Source of the DNA: an uncultured Desulfobulbaceae bacterium
GTDB taxonomy: Bacteria > Desulfobacterota > Desulfobulbia > Desulfobulbales > BM004
Reading direction: 5' to 3'
DNA length: 26,538 nt
Assembly: GCA_947258675.1 (NCBI GenBank)
Contig: CAMYJP010000063.1
Coordinates: 1-26,538 of the forward strand
The position numbers and the translations under genes are program-made. Below, piece after piece: positions 7,891 through 16,520 of the stretch. Position 1 is the first letter of the stretch; every line of letters starts with the position of its first letter. Below the pieces are notes generated by a model. It did no database searches, was not told where the DNA came from, and was given only the letters and a program-made list of their open reading frames with translations.

Positions 7891-9717
7891 ATGGTTGCTT
7901 CACGATATCAACAGAATACGGCGCGTACAGTTAAAGAGGCAGCTCAGATTGTAGATATTATAGGTGAGTGTGTTGCCCTTAAGCGGGCTGGAGTTAACCT
8001 GAAAGGATTATGCCCATTTCACGCTGAAAAAACCCCATCCTTTATTGTAAGTCCGGAGCGTCAAACTTTTCATTGCTTTGGTTGCGGTGAAGGTGGTGAC
8101 GTATTCAATTTTATCATGCTTTATTATCGGCTGAGTTTTCCAGAAGCTCTTAAGCAGCTAGCTGAGCGTTACCACATCCAGCTGCCGGAGACCAATTTTT
8201 CAAAAGGCGATACGGCCAGGTCCAAAACGCGACAAAAACTATTTTACATCAATGAAAAGGCAGCAACTGTTTATCATAAGTTTCTTCTGCAGGATCCTTC
8301 AGCGGAAAAGGCACGAGTATATTTGATAGATAGGGGCATTACAAAAGAAATCACTAAACAATATATGCTTGGCTATGCACCCGACCAATGGGATTTTCTG
8401 ATAAAAAAAAGTTTGCAGTATTCCATAAAGGTTCAGGACATGGATGAGGCCGGTCTGGTAATCAAAAAGGACCGGGGAGGGTATTATGATCGTTTTCGTA
8501 ATAGAATCCTATTTCCCATTCATGACTTAACAGGAAAGGTATCTGGTTTTGGCGGTCGTATTCTTGGCCAGGGTGAACCGAAATATTTGAACTCTCCCGA
8601 AACGCCTATTTATAATAAAAGTCGTACATTATTCGGGCTTTATCATCATCGAGACAACATCCGGCAGACTAAACGCGCGGTGCTTGTTGAAGGGAATTTT
8701 GATCTCATTTCACTGGCTATGCATGGTATCAGCTATGTAGCCGCTCCCCTTGGTACTGCTGTTACTGCAGCACAGATCCGCATTTTAAAGGGGTATGCCG
8801 ACGAAGTAATCTTGCTGTTTGACGGTGACTCAGCAGGTTTGAAAGCGGCACTTCGGGCGGTGCCAATCTTCCTTGCCGAACAAGTTCATGCACGGGTTGC
8901 GGTTCTACCTTCAGGACACGATCCAGATACGTACATTAGAGAATACGGCAAAGAAAGACTTGAAGAATTCCTGGAGAAATCTCTTCCTTTACCAGAATTT
9001 GTTTTCGATCGATTAGTGGAAATGCATGGCACCTCACTAGAAGGAAAAGGAAGAATTCTTAAAGAGATTCAGCCGATCATACAGGCAATTGAGAATAATC
9101 CTTTGCAGCGCTCAGTGCTGGTTTCTCAGTTCAGCGAGCGTTTGGATTTAGATCCTAAACAGGTTTTAGAAGGTTTTGAGGCTGTAACCCGTCAGAACAG
9201 CAGACTAAAGAAACCCGGTAACATTGAAAAAAAAGATGTTTCAGGAAATAATTTTGCTTTACCTCGACAGCAAAGACAGCTACTTGAATTTCTAATCCTA
9301 CATCCTACCTATCTGGAACGGTTTATTGAAGCCGGCATTGAAGATGTTCTTGTCGACCCATTTGCAAGTACAATAATAGATAACTTAAAAGGTCTTTTTG
9401 CGGCTGAAAAAAACATTGGGCCGGAAATGCTGCTTGATGTCCTTACTGAAGGACCTGAACGGTCGTTTGTCTCCAAACTGCTGATATCATCGCAAGTACA
9501 TACTGATGCGGACCAGGAAAGTATGGACGAACAAATGGCTGCCGAACAGCTTAACTGGATAAAAAGAGCACGGCTTGAAAAAGAACTTGAAGGATTGACG
9601 CTTGAAATTACTCAGGCTTGTAATGATAAGAACGAAGCGCTGCAGCTTGAGTTGAGCCTGAAAAAAATAGCTCTGAATAGGGCCTTGAAGAGCGCTGATA
9701 AAGGTGACCGTGATTGA
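7891..9717 (+). CDS. dnaG: DNA primase DnaG
   Basis: The 608-residue primase synthesises RNA primers at the replication fork. The N-terminal zinc ribbon has Cys41, His44, Cys62 and Cys65 (CPFH...HCFGCG), followed by the RNA-polymerase domain with RFRNRILFPI (201-210). The TOPRIM catalytic residues are Glu267 in VEGNFD and the Asp311/Asp313 pair in DGDSAG. A C-terminal helicase-binding region spans roughly 430-608. The first residues differ from the usual MA..IP start of DnaG and there is no strong ribosome site, so the true start could be slightly different. The last codons overlap the start of dprA; rpoD, the common neighbour of dnaG, is absent. Confidence 0.97.
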   Translation: MVASRYQQNTARTVKEAAQIVDIIGECVALKRAGVNLKGLCPFHAEKTPSFIVSPERQTFHCFGCGEGGDVFNFIMLYYRLSFPEALKQLAERYHIQLPETNFSKGDTARSKTRQKLFYINEKAATVYHKFLLQDPSAEKARVYLIDRGITKEITKQYMLGYAPDQWDFLIKKSLQYSIKVQDMDEAGLVIKKDRGGYYDRFRNRILFPIHDLTGKVSGFGGRILGQGEPKYLNSPETPIYNKSRTLFGLYHHRDNIRQTKRAVLVEGNFDLISLAMHGISYVAAPLGTAVTAAQIRILKGYADEVILLFDGDSAGLKAALRAVPIFLAEQVHARVAVLPSGHDPDTYIREYGKERLEEFLEKSLPLPEFVFDRLVEMHGTSLEGKGRILKEIQPIIQAIENNPLQRSVLVSQFSERLDLDPKQVLEGFEAVTRQNSRLKKPGNIEKKDVSGNNFALPRQQRQLLEFLILHPTYLERFIEAGIEDVLVDPFASTIIDNLKGLFAAEKNIGPEMLLDVLTEGPERSFVSKLLISSQVHTDADQESMDEQMAAEQLNWIKRARLEKELEGLTLEITQACNDKNEALQLELSLKKIALNRALKSADKGDRD

Positions 9718-10850
9718 GCACATATAATCAGTATCTGCAAGAGTGGCTCATGCTGCATCTGGCACCGGGCCTAGGCCCCGGCTCTTGCCTTCGGTTAGTC
9801 GAACATTTTGGATGCCCCGGCAAGGTATTAGAGGCTGATGCTGCCGAGTTGGGCCGTGTCTCTGGTCTGCGCCGTGATGCCTTTAATACTCTTGTTATGC
9901 TGGATCATAAAGCCATAGCAGAGAAAGCAAAAGATGAGGTCAGGAAAGCAAGGGAAAATGGTTCTTATATAATTACCTTAGATGATAATGAATATCCCTC
10001 AATGCTTCGGATGATACATCAACCTCCCCTGGTTCTTTATGTGAAAGGCTCGATCGAGGTACTTCATTCCCCGTCTTTGGGAGTGGTCGGATCGAGAGCC
10101 GCCACAAGTTATGGAAAAGGTGTTGCTGGTCAGATGGCTTACAATTTGGTCCGTCAGGGTATAACAGTTGTCAGCGGCCTTGCACTTGGTGTTGATGCTG
10201 AAGCACATCGTGGAGCAATTAATGGAGGAGGAAAAACAATTGGTGTGCTGGGATGCGGTCTGGATATTGTATATCCTCAAGGAAATAAGAAATTATTTGA
10301 GAAAATTCCGGGAACAGGCGCCATTATCAGCGAATACCCTTTCGGTTCCAAACCGGATGCATTCAGGTTTCCTGCCCGTAACAGGATAATTAGCGGTCTG
10401 TCAATGGGAGTACTTATTGTCGAAGCCTCCGGTCGCTCCGGCTCTTTGATTACTGCAAATCATGCACTGGAACAAGGTCGAGAAGTGTTTGCCATCCCTG
10501 GACGGGTAGATTCCGTTAAGAGTGCAGGCACCCACCGTCTTCTCCAGCAGGGGGCTAAACTTGTTCACTCGATCAACGATATAATGGAAGAATTACCCAA
10601 TGACATGCTACCCGTCTCAAACTTTATTAACAATGAAAAGGCCAGAAAAGACAAAAAGGCTCTACCCACGATTAAATTGAGTTCCACTGAAGAAACGCTT
10701 TATTCCTGTCTTGAAATATATCCAGCAAATATTGATGAAATAATTCACTGCACAAACCTTCCTGCCCAAAAAGTTAACGAGCTTCTTCTTCTACTTGAAT
10801 TAAAGGGATTAGTAGAAGCATTGCCCGGTAAATGCTTCAAGAGAATATAG
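9714..10850 (+). CDS. dprA: DNA-processing protein DprA (Smf)
   Basis: The 378-residue protein loads RecA on incoming single-stranded DNA during transformation. It begins at TTG 9714, overlapping the dnaG stop by 4 bp (TTGA), so the two are translationally coupled. An N-terminal helix-hairpin-helix/SAM-like part (about 1-70) is followed by the extended Rossmann domain with the diagnostic blocks GSRAATSYG, SGLALGVDAEAH, FPARNRIISGLS and SGSLITANHALEQGREVFAIPG. A C-terminal winged helix (about 315-378) completes the usual domain set. All conserved blocks are intact. DprA also occurs in non-competent bacteria, so competence is not implied. Confidence 0.96.
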   Translation: MSTYNQYLQEWLMLHLAPGLGPGSCLRLVEHFGCPGKVLEADAAELGRVSGLRRDAFNTLVMLDHKAIAEKAKDEVRKARENGSYIITLDDNEYPSMLRMIHQPPLVLYVKGSIEVLHSPSLGVVGSRAATSYGKGVAGQMAYNLVRQGITVVSGLALGVDAEAHRGAINGGGKTIGVLGCGLDIVYPQGNKKLFEKIPGTGAIISEYPFGSKPDAFRFPARNRIISGLSMGVLIVEASGRSGSLITANHALEQGREVFAIPGRVDSVKSAGTHRLLQQGAKLVHSINDIMEELPNDMLPVSNFINNEKARKDKKALPTIKLSSTEETLYSCLEIYPANIDEIIHCTNLPAQKVNELLLLLELKGLVEALPGKCFKRI

Positions 10851-10856
10851 TGAGTG

Positions 10857-10990
10857 TCCATCCGGAAACGCTTTTCTTGCGGATGGTTACAATTGATTGT
10901 TTCCGGATGGAAATTAGTTAGTTCCTATCCGGAAAGTAATTCCATTCCGGATGGTGGAACTAGTTGTTTCTAATTCAGAAACCAGTTAGT
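10857..10990. repeat. Cluster of alternating CCATCCGGAAA/TTTCCGGATGG inverted repeats
   Basis: The motif TTTCCGGATGG or its complement appears five times in alternating orientation in about 100 bp: 10858-10869, 10880-10886 (short), 10899-10910, 10926-10935 and 10944-10954. The outer pair is a perfect 13-bp inverted repeat (10857-10869 with 10899-10911), and the short internal copy can pair with the same left arm instead. A second hairpin pairs 10921-10925 plus 10927-10934 with 10945-10952 plus 10956-10960. A third (10959-10971 with 10977-10990, one bulge) shares bases 10959-10960 with the second. The region lies between dprA and speA. It could be a dprA terminator, a REP/MITE-like element or a switchable leader of speA. 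Confidence 0.65.
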
Positions 10991-11107
10991 CCCACAGCAA
11001 ATACACTTTCCTTATACTGGCAAGAAAATTGATGTATAGCGACCAGAATATCATCAGGTTGCAAGAGGGATTACCGCAAATTAGTGCTCCTGAGCAAGTG
11101 TAACTAT

Positions 11108-13042
11108 ATGAAAGGGAAAAACAAGTTGAATAAAAACGCCTTTGAACGCTGGACGATTGAAAACTCCCAGGATTTATATGGGATTCAGAATTGGGGGGCT
11201 GGCTACTTTGATATAAGCAAGAAAGGTCATGTAGTCATTACCCCGTTTCCTGGGAATAAAACTGTGGCTATCAGCCTGATGAATATCATTTCAGGAATTA
11301 ATGAACGTGGATTGAACATGCCTGTTCTGCTCCGAATTCAAAACGTTCTGGACTCCCAGTTAACGCTTCTGCACAACAGCTTCAATTCCGCAATTAACGA
11401 GTTTGGATATCAGGGAAAATTCAGGGGAGTGTACCCGATTAAAGTAAACCAACAGCAGCAGGTTCTTGAAGAGGTTGCCCAGTTTGGTTCCCGCTATCAT
11501 CATGGATTCGAAGCCGGCAGCAAAGCGGAGCTGATAGCCGCCTTGTCACAACTGCAAGATGAAGAAGCGTGCCTAGTTTGCAATGGCTATAAAGATGAAG
11601 AGTTTGTCGATCTGGGGCTTTATGCTTGTAAAATGGGATACAAATGTTTTTTTGTCATTGAATCGCCAACAGAGCTTCAATTAATCCTTGAACGGGGTGA
11701 AAAGCATAGCATCAGACCAATGATCGGTGTAAGGGCAAAACTGTCAAGCAAGGCAGGGGGCCACTGGACCGAGTCAGGAGGTGACAAGTCAATTTTCGGG
11801 TTAAACTCAACCCAGATAATTGATGTAGTGGATAAATTGAAAGAAAAAGGAATGCTGGACTGTTTACAGCTACTCCACTACCATCTCGGTTCACAGATTC
11901 CCAATATAAGGGATATCAGGGCTGCCGCTTTGGAGGCTTGCCGGATATACACGGAATTGGTGGATGAAGGGGCGGCCATGGGATATCTTGATCTTGGAGG
12001 AGGATTAGCAGTTGATTATGACGGGTCTCATACGAACTATACAAACAGCCGGAATTATTCCACAGATGAATATTGTGCCGATGTCATTGAGACCATTATA
12101 GCTACCCTTGAAGGCAAAGATATCGAGCATCCAACAATAATTACCGAGTCGGGTCGAGCGACGGTGGCTTACTATTCAGTATTGCTTTTCAATATTCTGG
12201 ATGTGAGCCGATTTGATACAATGCCGATCCCGGAATCGCTGCCATTAGACACGCCCGATGTTATTGGTAACATGCTGGAGGTGCTTAAGGTTTTATCCAT
12301 TAGAAATCTGCAGGAGTGTTTGAATGATGCTATTTATTATCGGGATCAAATCCATCAGCTTTTTAAGCATGGCAATATTTCTCTGCGGCAGAGATCACTG
12401 GGTGAGTCCATTTTCTGGGATGTTGTCCAGAACATAGCCGCTTTAGTCAAAGAGCTGAAGCACGTTCCTCCTGATCTTGCCGATATCGAATCTGCCCTGT
12501 CAGATACATATTACGGCAACTTCAGTGTATTTCAGTCTCTGCCTGATGCCTGGGCCATTGGTCATCTATTCCCTGTTATGCCGATACACCGTTTAAAAGA
12601 AGAGCCTCTAAGACAGGCGATTCTTGCAGATATAACCTGTGACTGCGATGGCAAGATAGACCGGTTTATAGATCTACATGGTGATCGAAAATCTCTACCT
12701 TTGCATGAGTTGAAAGATTCTGAAGAGTATTACCTCGGTGCTTTTCTGGTTGGAGCATACCAGGAAACCCTTGGTGACCTTCATAATCTGTTCGGAGATA
12801 CCAATGTAGTAACAATTCGGATTACCGAAGAAGGTGATTATGATCTGGTGCGGGAAATTGAAGGAGATTCTGTCGCAGATGTGCTTTCTTATGTGGAGTT
12901 TGATCCTAAATCCATGGTAGTTCAATTTCGAGAAAAAGCTGAACAGGCAGTTCGCAAAGGCAGAATTGCTGCCAGGGAAAGGCGAAAAATCATGAAGGCG
13001 TTTGAGGCAGGCCTTCGGGGGTATACGTATTATGAGAAATAA
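11108..13042 (+). CDS. speA: Biosynthetic arginine decarboxylase SpeA
   Basis: The 644-residue PLP enzyme (fold III) decarboxylates arginine to agmatine. PIKVNQ carries the PLP lysine, Lys112; the blocks GFEAGSKAEL, HYHLGSQIPNI, DLGGGLAVDYDGS, TESGRA and LHGDRKSLPL are all as in SpeA. Length is close to E. coli SpeA (658). The reading frame is open from GTG 11084; I choose ATG 11108. TTG 11126, 9 bp after AAAGGG, is also plausible and gives a start like MNKNAFERW. It opens a run of polyamine genes on the same strand, with CASDH following after 222 bp. Expression may be influenced by the inverted repeats just upstream. Confidence 0.96.
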   Translation: MKGKNKLNKNAFERWTIENSQDLYGIQNWGAGYFDISKKGHVVITPFPGNKTVAISLMNIISGINERGLNMPVLLRIQNVLDSQLTLLHNSFNSAINEFGYQGKFRGVYPIKVNQQQQVLEEVAQFGSRYHHGFEAGSKAELIAALSQLQDEEACLVCNGYKDEEFVDLGLYACKMGYKCFFVIESPTELQLILERGEKHSIRPMIGVRAKLSSKAGGHWTESGGDKSIFGLNSTQIIDVVDKLKEKGMLDCLQLLHYHLGSQIPNIRDIRAAALEACRIYTELVDEGAAMGYLDLGGGLAVDYDGSHTNYTNSRNYSTDEYCADVIETIIATLEGKDIEHPTIITESGRATVAYYSVLLFNILDVSRFDTMPIPESLPLDTPDVIGNMLEVLKVLSIRNLQECLNDAIYYRDQIHQLFKHGNISLRQRSLGESIFWDVVQNIAALVKELKHVPPDLADIESALSDTYYGNFSVFQSLPDAWAIGHLFPVMPIHRLKEEPLRQAILADITCDCDGKIDRFIDLHGDRKSLPLHELKDSEEYYLGAFLVGAYQETLGDLHNLFGDTNVVTIRITEEGDYDLVREIEGDSVADVLSYVEFDPKSMVVQFREKAEQAVRKGRIAARERRKIMKAFEAGLRGYTYYEK

Positions 13043-13048
13043 TACGTA
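13024..13048 (+). terminator. Hairpin across the speA stop codon
   Basis: A perfect 10-bp stem (13024-13033 with 13039-13048) and a 5-base loop include the speA TAA at 13040-13042. There is no T run, so it may be a weak terminator or an mRNA-stabilising end. Confidence 0.4.
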
Positions 13049-13264
13049 ATGACTTCGTACAAAGTGGCCAGGTATTGTATTAGGTTAGATTATTTTATAA
13101 AAATTGTGTTCTATAAGGTTGTCATTATTCAGTATTTTCGTATTCTGTATGTGAATTCTTTCGAAGTTTCAATTAAGTCGTTATATGCATAGCCACATCA
13201 AATAAACGTCTTTTGCAAACTTGAATGCACGATTCATTATAAATAGACACGGGAAAAGAAAATC

Positions 13265-14455
13265 ATGTCTAGAGTTTTAATTATAGGTGCCGGTGGGGTC
13301 GGCCATGGGGTCGGCCAGGTTGTTGCCCATAAATGTTCCCAGGTGCCGGAAGTATTTACCGACATCTGTCTTGCCAGCCGAACGCCTGCCAAATGTGACA
13401 TGATAGCGACCCAACTGCAAAAAAATATACGAACTGCCCGTGTGAATGCGGACAATGTTCCTGAACTGGTGTCGCTGATTAATGATTTCAAGCCTGATTT
13501 GGTTATTAATGTAGCCCTTCCCTATCAGGATCTACATATTATGGACGCTTGTCTGGAAACCGGAGTTGATTATCTTGACACGGCAAACTATGAGCCCCCG
13601 GATGAGGCGAGATTCTGCTATAAGTGGCAGTGGGATTATGATCAACGCTTTAAGGAAAAGGGAATAATGGCTTTACTGGGAAGCGGCTTTGATCCTGGAG
13701 TTACAAATGTCTTCTGTGCTTGGGCTGAGAAAAATCACTTCGACGAAATTCACGAAATCGATATCATCGACTGTAATGCTGGCGATCACGGTCAGCCGTT
13801 TGCCACCAATTTTAATCCGGAAATAAATATCAGAGAAGTAACCGCAAAAGGGAGATATTATGACAATGGTGCCTGGTTGGAAACCGAACCATTGTCAGTT
13901 TCAAAAGTTTTTGATTTTCCTGAATCCATCGGGCCACGGAAAATATATCTTATGTATCATGAAGAATTGGAATCACTTACAAAGAATATAAAGGGGATAA
14001 AGAAAGCCCGATTCTGGATGACATTTTCTGATAATTATCTGAAGCATCTGCAGGTGTTGGAAAATGTGGGAATGACCAGGATCGATCCGGTACTGTATAA
14101 TGGAAGAGAAATTGTGCCACTGAAGTTTTTAAAAGCCCTTTTGCCGGATCCTGCATCTCTAGGTCCGGTTACCAAGGGCAAAACCTGCATAGGTTGTATG
14201 ATAAAGGGCATCAAAGGCGGCAAAGAAAAGAATTATTATGTCTACAATATCTGCGATCATGAAAGTTGTTATCGTGAAGTACAATCGCAGGCCATCTCTT
14301 ACACAACCGGTGTTCCGGCAATGATTGGCGGACTTTTGATGCTTACACAAGTCTGGAAAGGGCAAGGGGTGTTTAATATGGAACAACTGGACCCGACCCC
14401 TTTCATGGAAGAACTCAAGCAACATGGACTTCCGTGGACAGAGGTTATTCTGTGA
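13265..14455 (+). CDS. Carboxy(nor)spermidine dehydrogenase/synthase (saccharopine dehydrogenase-like)
   Basis: The 396-residue protein has an N-terminal Rossmann motif (IGAGGVGHGV, residues 6-15), then LASRTPAKC, VALPYQDLHIMDACLETGVDYLDTANYE and LGSGFDPGVTNVFCA, the pattern of the LYS9-like CASDH family. CASDH condenses aspartate semialdehyde with putrescine (or diaminopropane) and reduces the imine with NADPH to carboxyspermidine (or carboxynorspermidine). It overlaps nspC, the next enzyme, by 4 bp, and speA and the agmatinase flank the pair. The putrescine supply makes carboxyspermidine the likely product. The family also contains saccharopine dehydrogenases, but the neighbours decide the call. 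Confidence 0.92.
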   Translation: MSRVLIIGAGGVGHGVGQVVAHKCSQVPEVFTDICLASRTPAKCDMIATQLQKNIRTARVNADNVPELVSLINDFKPDLVINVALPYQDLHIMDACLETGVDYLDTANYEPPDEARFCYKWQWDYDQRFKEKGIMALLGSGFDPGVTNVFCAWAEKNHFDEIHEIDIIDCNAGDHGQPFATNFNPEINIREVTAKGRYYDNGAWLETEPLSVSKVFDFPESIGPRKIYLMYHEELESLTKNIKGIKKARFWMTFSDNYLKHLQVLENVGMTRIDPVLYNGREIVPLKFLKALLPDPASLGPVTKGKTCIGCMIKGIKGGKEKNYYVYNICDHESCYREVQSQAISYTTGVPAMIGGLLMLTQVWKGQGVFNMEQLDPTPFMEELKQHGLPWTEVIL

Positions 14456-15591
14456 GTCTGAACCTTGATCAGGTGCCAACCCCCTGTTTTGTGATAGATG
14501 AAGAGGCAGTTAAAAGAAATCTGCATATACTTGCCCAGGTAAAAAAGCGGACCGGCTGCCGAATTCTACTGGCTTTAAAAGCATTTTCCATGTTCAGTTT
14601 GTTCCCTCTAATAGGAAAGACGCTGGACGGAGTCTGTGCGAGTTCCTCCCATGAAGCCAGGTTGGGAAGGGAGGAATTCGGTGGTGAAGTCCATGTTTTT
14701 GCTGCGGCATATAGCGAACAAGATATAAAAGAGCTTATTTCCACTGCCGATTATCTTCTGTTCAATTCTTTTTCCCAATGGAAATGCTTCCGGCCTTTAG
14801 TAACAGGGGCCAACCGTGCATTATCCTGTGGCATCCGCGTCAATCCCGAGCAGTCCGAAGCACCGGTTGCACTCTATGACCCATGCTGTCCCGGGTCAAG
14901 GCTTGGGGTTAAAAAGAAAAACTTTATTGAGAGAGAATTGACGGGTATTTCAGGCCTTCATTTTCACACTCTCTGTGAACAGAATGCTGATGCCCTTGCC
15001 AGGACATTGAATGCTTTTGAGGAAAACTTCGGCGGGTATCTTGACCAATTTGACTGGGTAAATTTCGGGGGCGGTCATCACATTACCAGACCTGACTATG
15101 ATTTGGATCTTCTTTGCGAATTGATTTTATATTTTAAAGAGAAATACAATATCACAGTGTATCTAGAACCCGGTGAAGCCGTTGTTCTGAACTCTGGTAT
15201 CCTGGTTGCTTCGGTGCTTGACATTATAGATGTCGACATCAAAACAGCCATTCTAGATACCTCAGCTGCCGCCCATATGCCGGACGTGCTTGAAATGCCG
15301 TACCGACCTGATGTGCAAGGTGCAGATCAACCAGGAGCGTTCCCAAACACTTACAGGCTAGCAGGCCATTCCTGCCTGGCTGGTGATGTTATGGGAGAGT
15401 ATTCATTCCAAAATCCACTCACTCCAGGCGATAAAGTGGCTTTCTTGGATATGGCCCATTATACCATGGTAAAAACGACCACTTTCAATGGGTTACAATT
15501 GCCGGCAATTGCTGTTTACCGGGAAAAGGATGACCATTTGGAGGTTATACGTAGGTTCGGGTATGAAGATTTTAAAACCAGGCTTTCATGA
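14452..15591 (+). CDS. nspC: Carboxynorspermidine/carboxyspermidine decarboxylase NspC
   Basis: I place the start at GTG 14452, which overlaps the CASDH stop (GTGA) and has GAGG about 7 bp upstream; the frame is open further 5'. The 379-residue PLP decarboxylase (fold III, alanine-racemase-like) has its PLP lysine at Lys43 (LALKAFSMF), then ASSSHEARLG, FNSFSQW, RVNPE, FHTLCEQ, WVNFGGGHHIT and EPGEAVV. The C-terminal AGHSCLAGDVMGEY provides the active-site Cys and Asp expected of NspC. It makes spermidine from carboxyspermidine. It is translationally coupled to CASDH and precedes agmatinase by 34 bp. Confidence 0.95.
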   Translation: MSLNLDQVPTPCFVIDEEAVKRNLHILAQVKKRTGCRILLALKAFSMFSLFPLIGKTLDGVCASSSHEARLGREEFGGEVHVFAAAYSEQDIKELISTADYLLFNSFSQWKCFRPLVTGANRALSCGIRVNPEQSEAPVALYDPCCPGSRLGVKKKNFIERELTGISGLHFHTLCEQNADALARTLNAFEENFGGYLDQFDWVNFGGGHHITRPDYDLDLLCELILYFKEKYNITVYLEPGEAVVLNSGILVASVLDIIDVDIKTAILDTSAAAHMPDVLEMPYRPDVQGADQPGAFPNTYRLAGHSCLAGDVMGEYSFQNPLTPGDKVAFLDMAHYTMVKTTTFNGLQLPAIAVYREKDDHLEVIRRFGYEDFKTRLS

Positions 15592-15625
15592 TGGAGCAAA
15601 GGCTGGAGGAGATGTAATTACAGGT

Positions 15626-16498
15626 ATGAATAAGGAGAGATATGTAAGTTTTCTGGAGTCGGAGTTAAAGTCAAAATCAAAGGAAGATTCTCTCTTCCAT
15701 ATAATTCCTGCCCCTTACGAAGCAAGCGTTTCCTATGGAAAAGGCGCTGCGAAAGGTCCATCAGCAATCCTTGAGGCATCGCAACACTTAGAATTATTTG
15801 ATGGGGTCAGCATACCCGCGGAGCATGGCATCTATACACATCATCCTATAGCTTGTCACGGCAAGCCGGAAAAGATTTTACAGGAGTTAGCAAGCTGTGT
15901 TTCTCAAATACTGGTTTTGAATAAAATACCGATAGTATTGGGCGGTGAACATACTGTGACCCTCGGTGCTTTGCAGGCAATAAAAAAAGAGTATAAAAGG
16001 TTCGGGGTGATTCAATTCGATGCCCACGCTGATTTACGGAATACATATGAAGGAAACCCATTCAGCCATGCATGTGTGATGCAACGTATACTGGACCTGG
16101 GTCTGCCTGTTTATCAAATTGGCGTGAGAAGCCTATCCAATGAGGAAGCTGTTCTGAGAAGTGAAAAAAAAATAGGCCATCTTGATGCGGTAACCATATT
16201 TTCGCAAAGCATACCGGAGACAATACTACCTGATGATTTTCCCTCAGATATATATATCACAATTGATGTGGACGTGTTCGATCCATCCTTAATCCCCTCC
16301 ACCGGCACACCTGAACCTGGCGGTCTAAACTGGTATCAGACAATGCAGCTTCTGACTGCCATAATTTGTGGCAGAAATGTAATTGGGTTTGACATTGTGG
16401 AACTGGCACCCATTTCTCAAATGCATGCTCCTGACTATACAATAGCCCGGCTTCTTTATAATTTTCTAGGAGTGATTACCAGGAATTTCGGGGATTAA
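15626..16498 (+). CDS. speB: Agmatinase SpeB (ureohydrolase family)
   Basis: Manganese ureohydrolase turning agmatine into putrescine and urea. The frame is open well inside nspC; I choose ATG 15626, since the family begins about 25 residues before the IPAPYEASVSYG block, with GGAGGA at 15605-15610 as a rather distant ribosome site. ATG 15563, overlapping nspC, is the alternative. The 290-residue form keeps the metal ligands: His109 in GGEHT, Asp132/His134/Asp136 in FDAHADLR, and Asp214/Asp216 in IDVDVFDP. STGTPEPGG and GFDIVELAP follow as expected. With speA it completes arginine to putrescine, the substrate of CASDH. Confidence 0.94.
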   Translation: MNKERYVSFLESELKSKSKEDSLFHIIPAPYEASVSYGKGAAKGPSAILEASQHLELFDGVSIPAEHGIYTHHPIACHGKPEKILQELASCVSQILVLNKIPIVLGGEHTVTLGALQAIKKEYKRFGVIQFDAHADLRNTYEGNPFSHACVMQRILDLGLPVYQIGVRSLSNEEAVLRSEKKIGHLDAVTIFSQSIPETILPDDFPSDIYITIDVDVFDPSLIPSTGTPEPGGLNWYQTMQLLTAIICGRNVIGFDIVELAPISQMHAPDYTIARLLYNFLGVITRNFGD

Positions 16499-16520
16499 TT
16501 GTCTGGGATGAAATTATATT

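Noticed and set aside
10857..10990. CRISPR array
   Set aside because: Repeats alternate in orientation, are only about 11 bp and have no regular spacers; they are inverted repeats, not a direct-repeat array.
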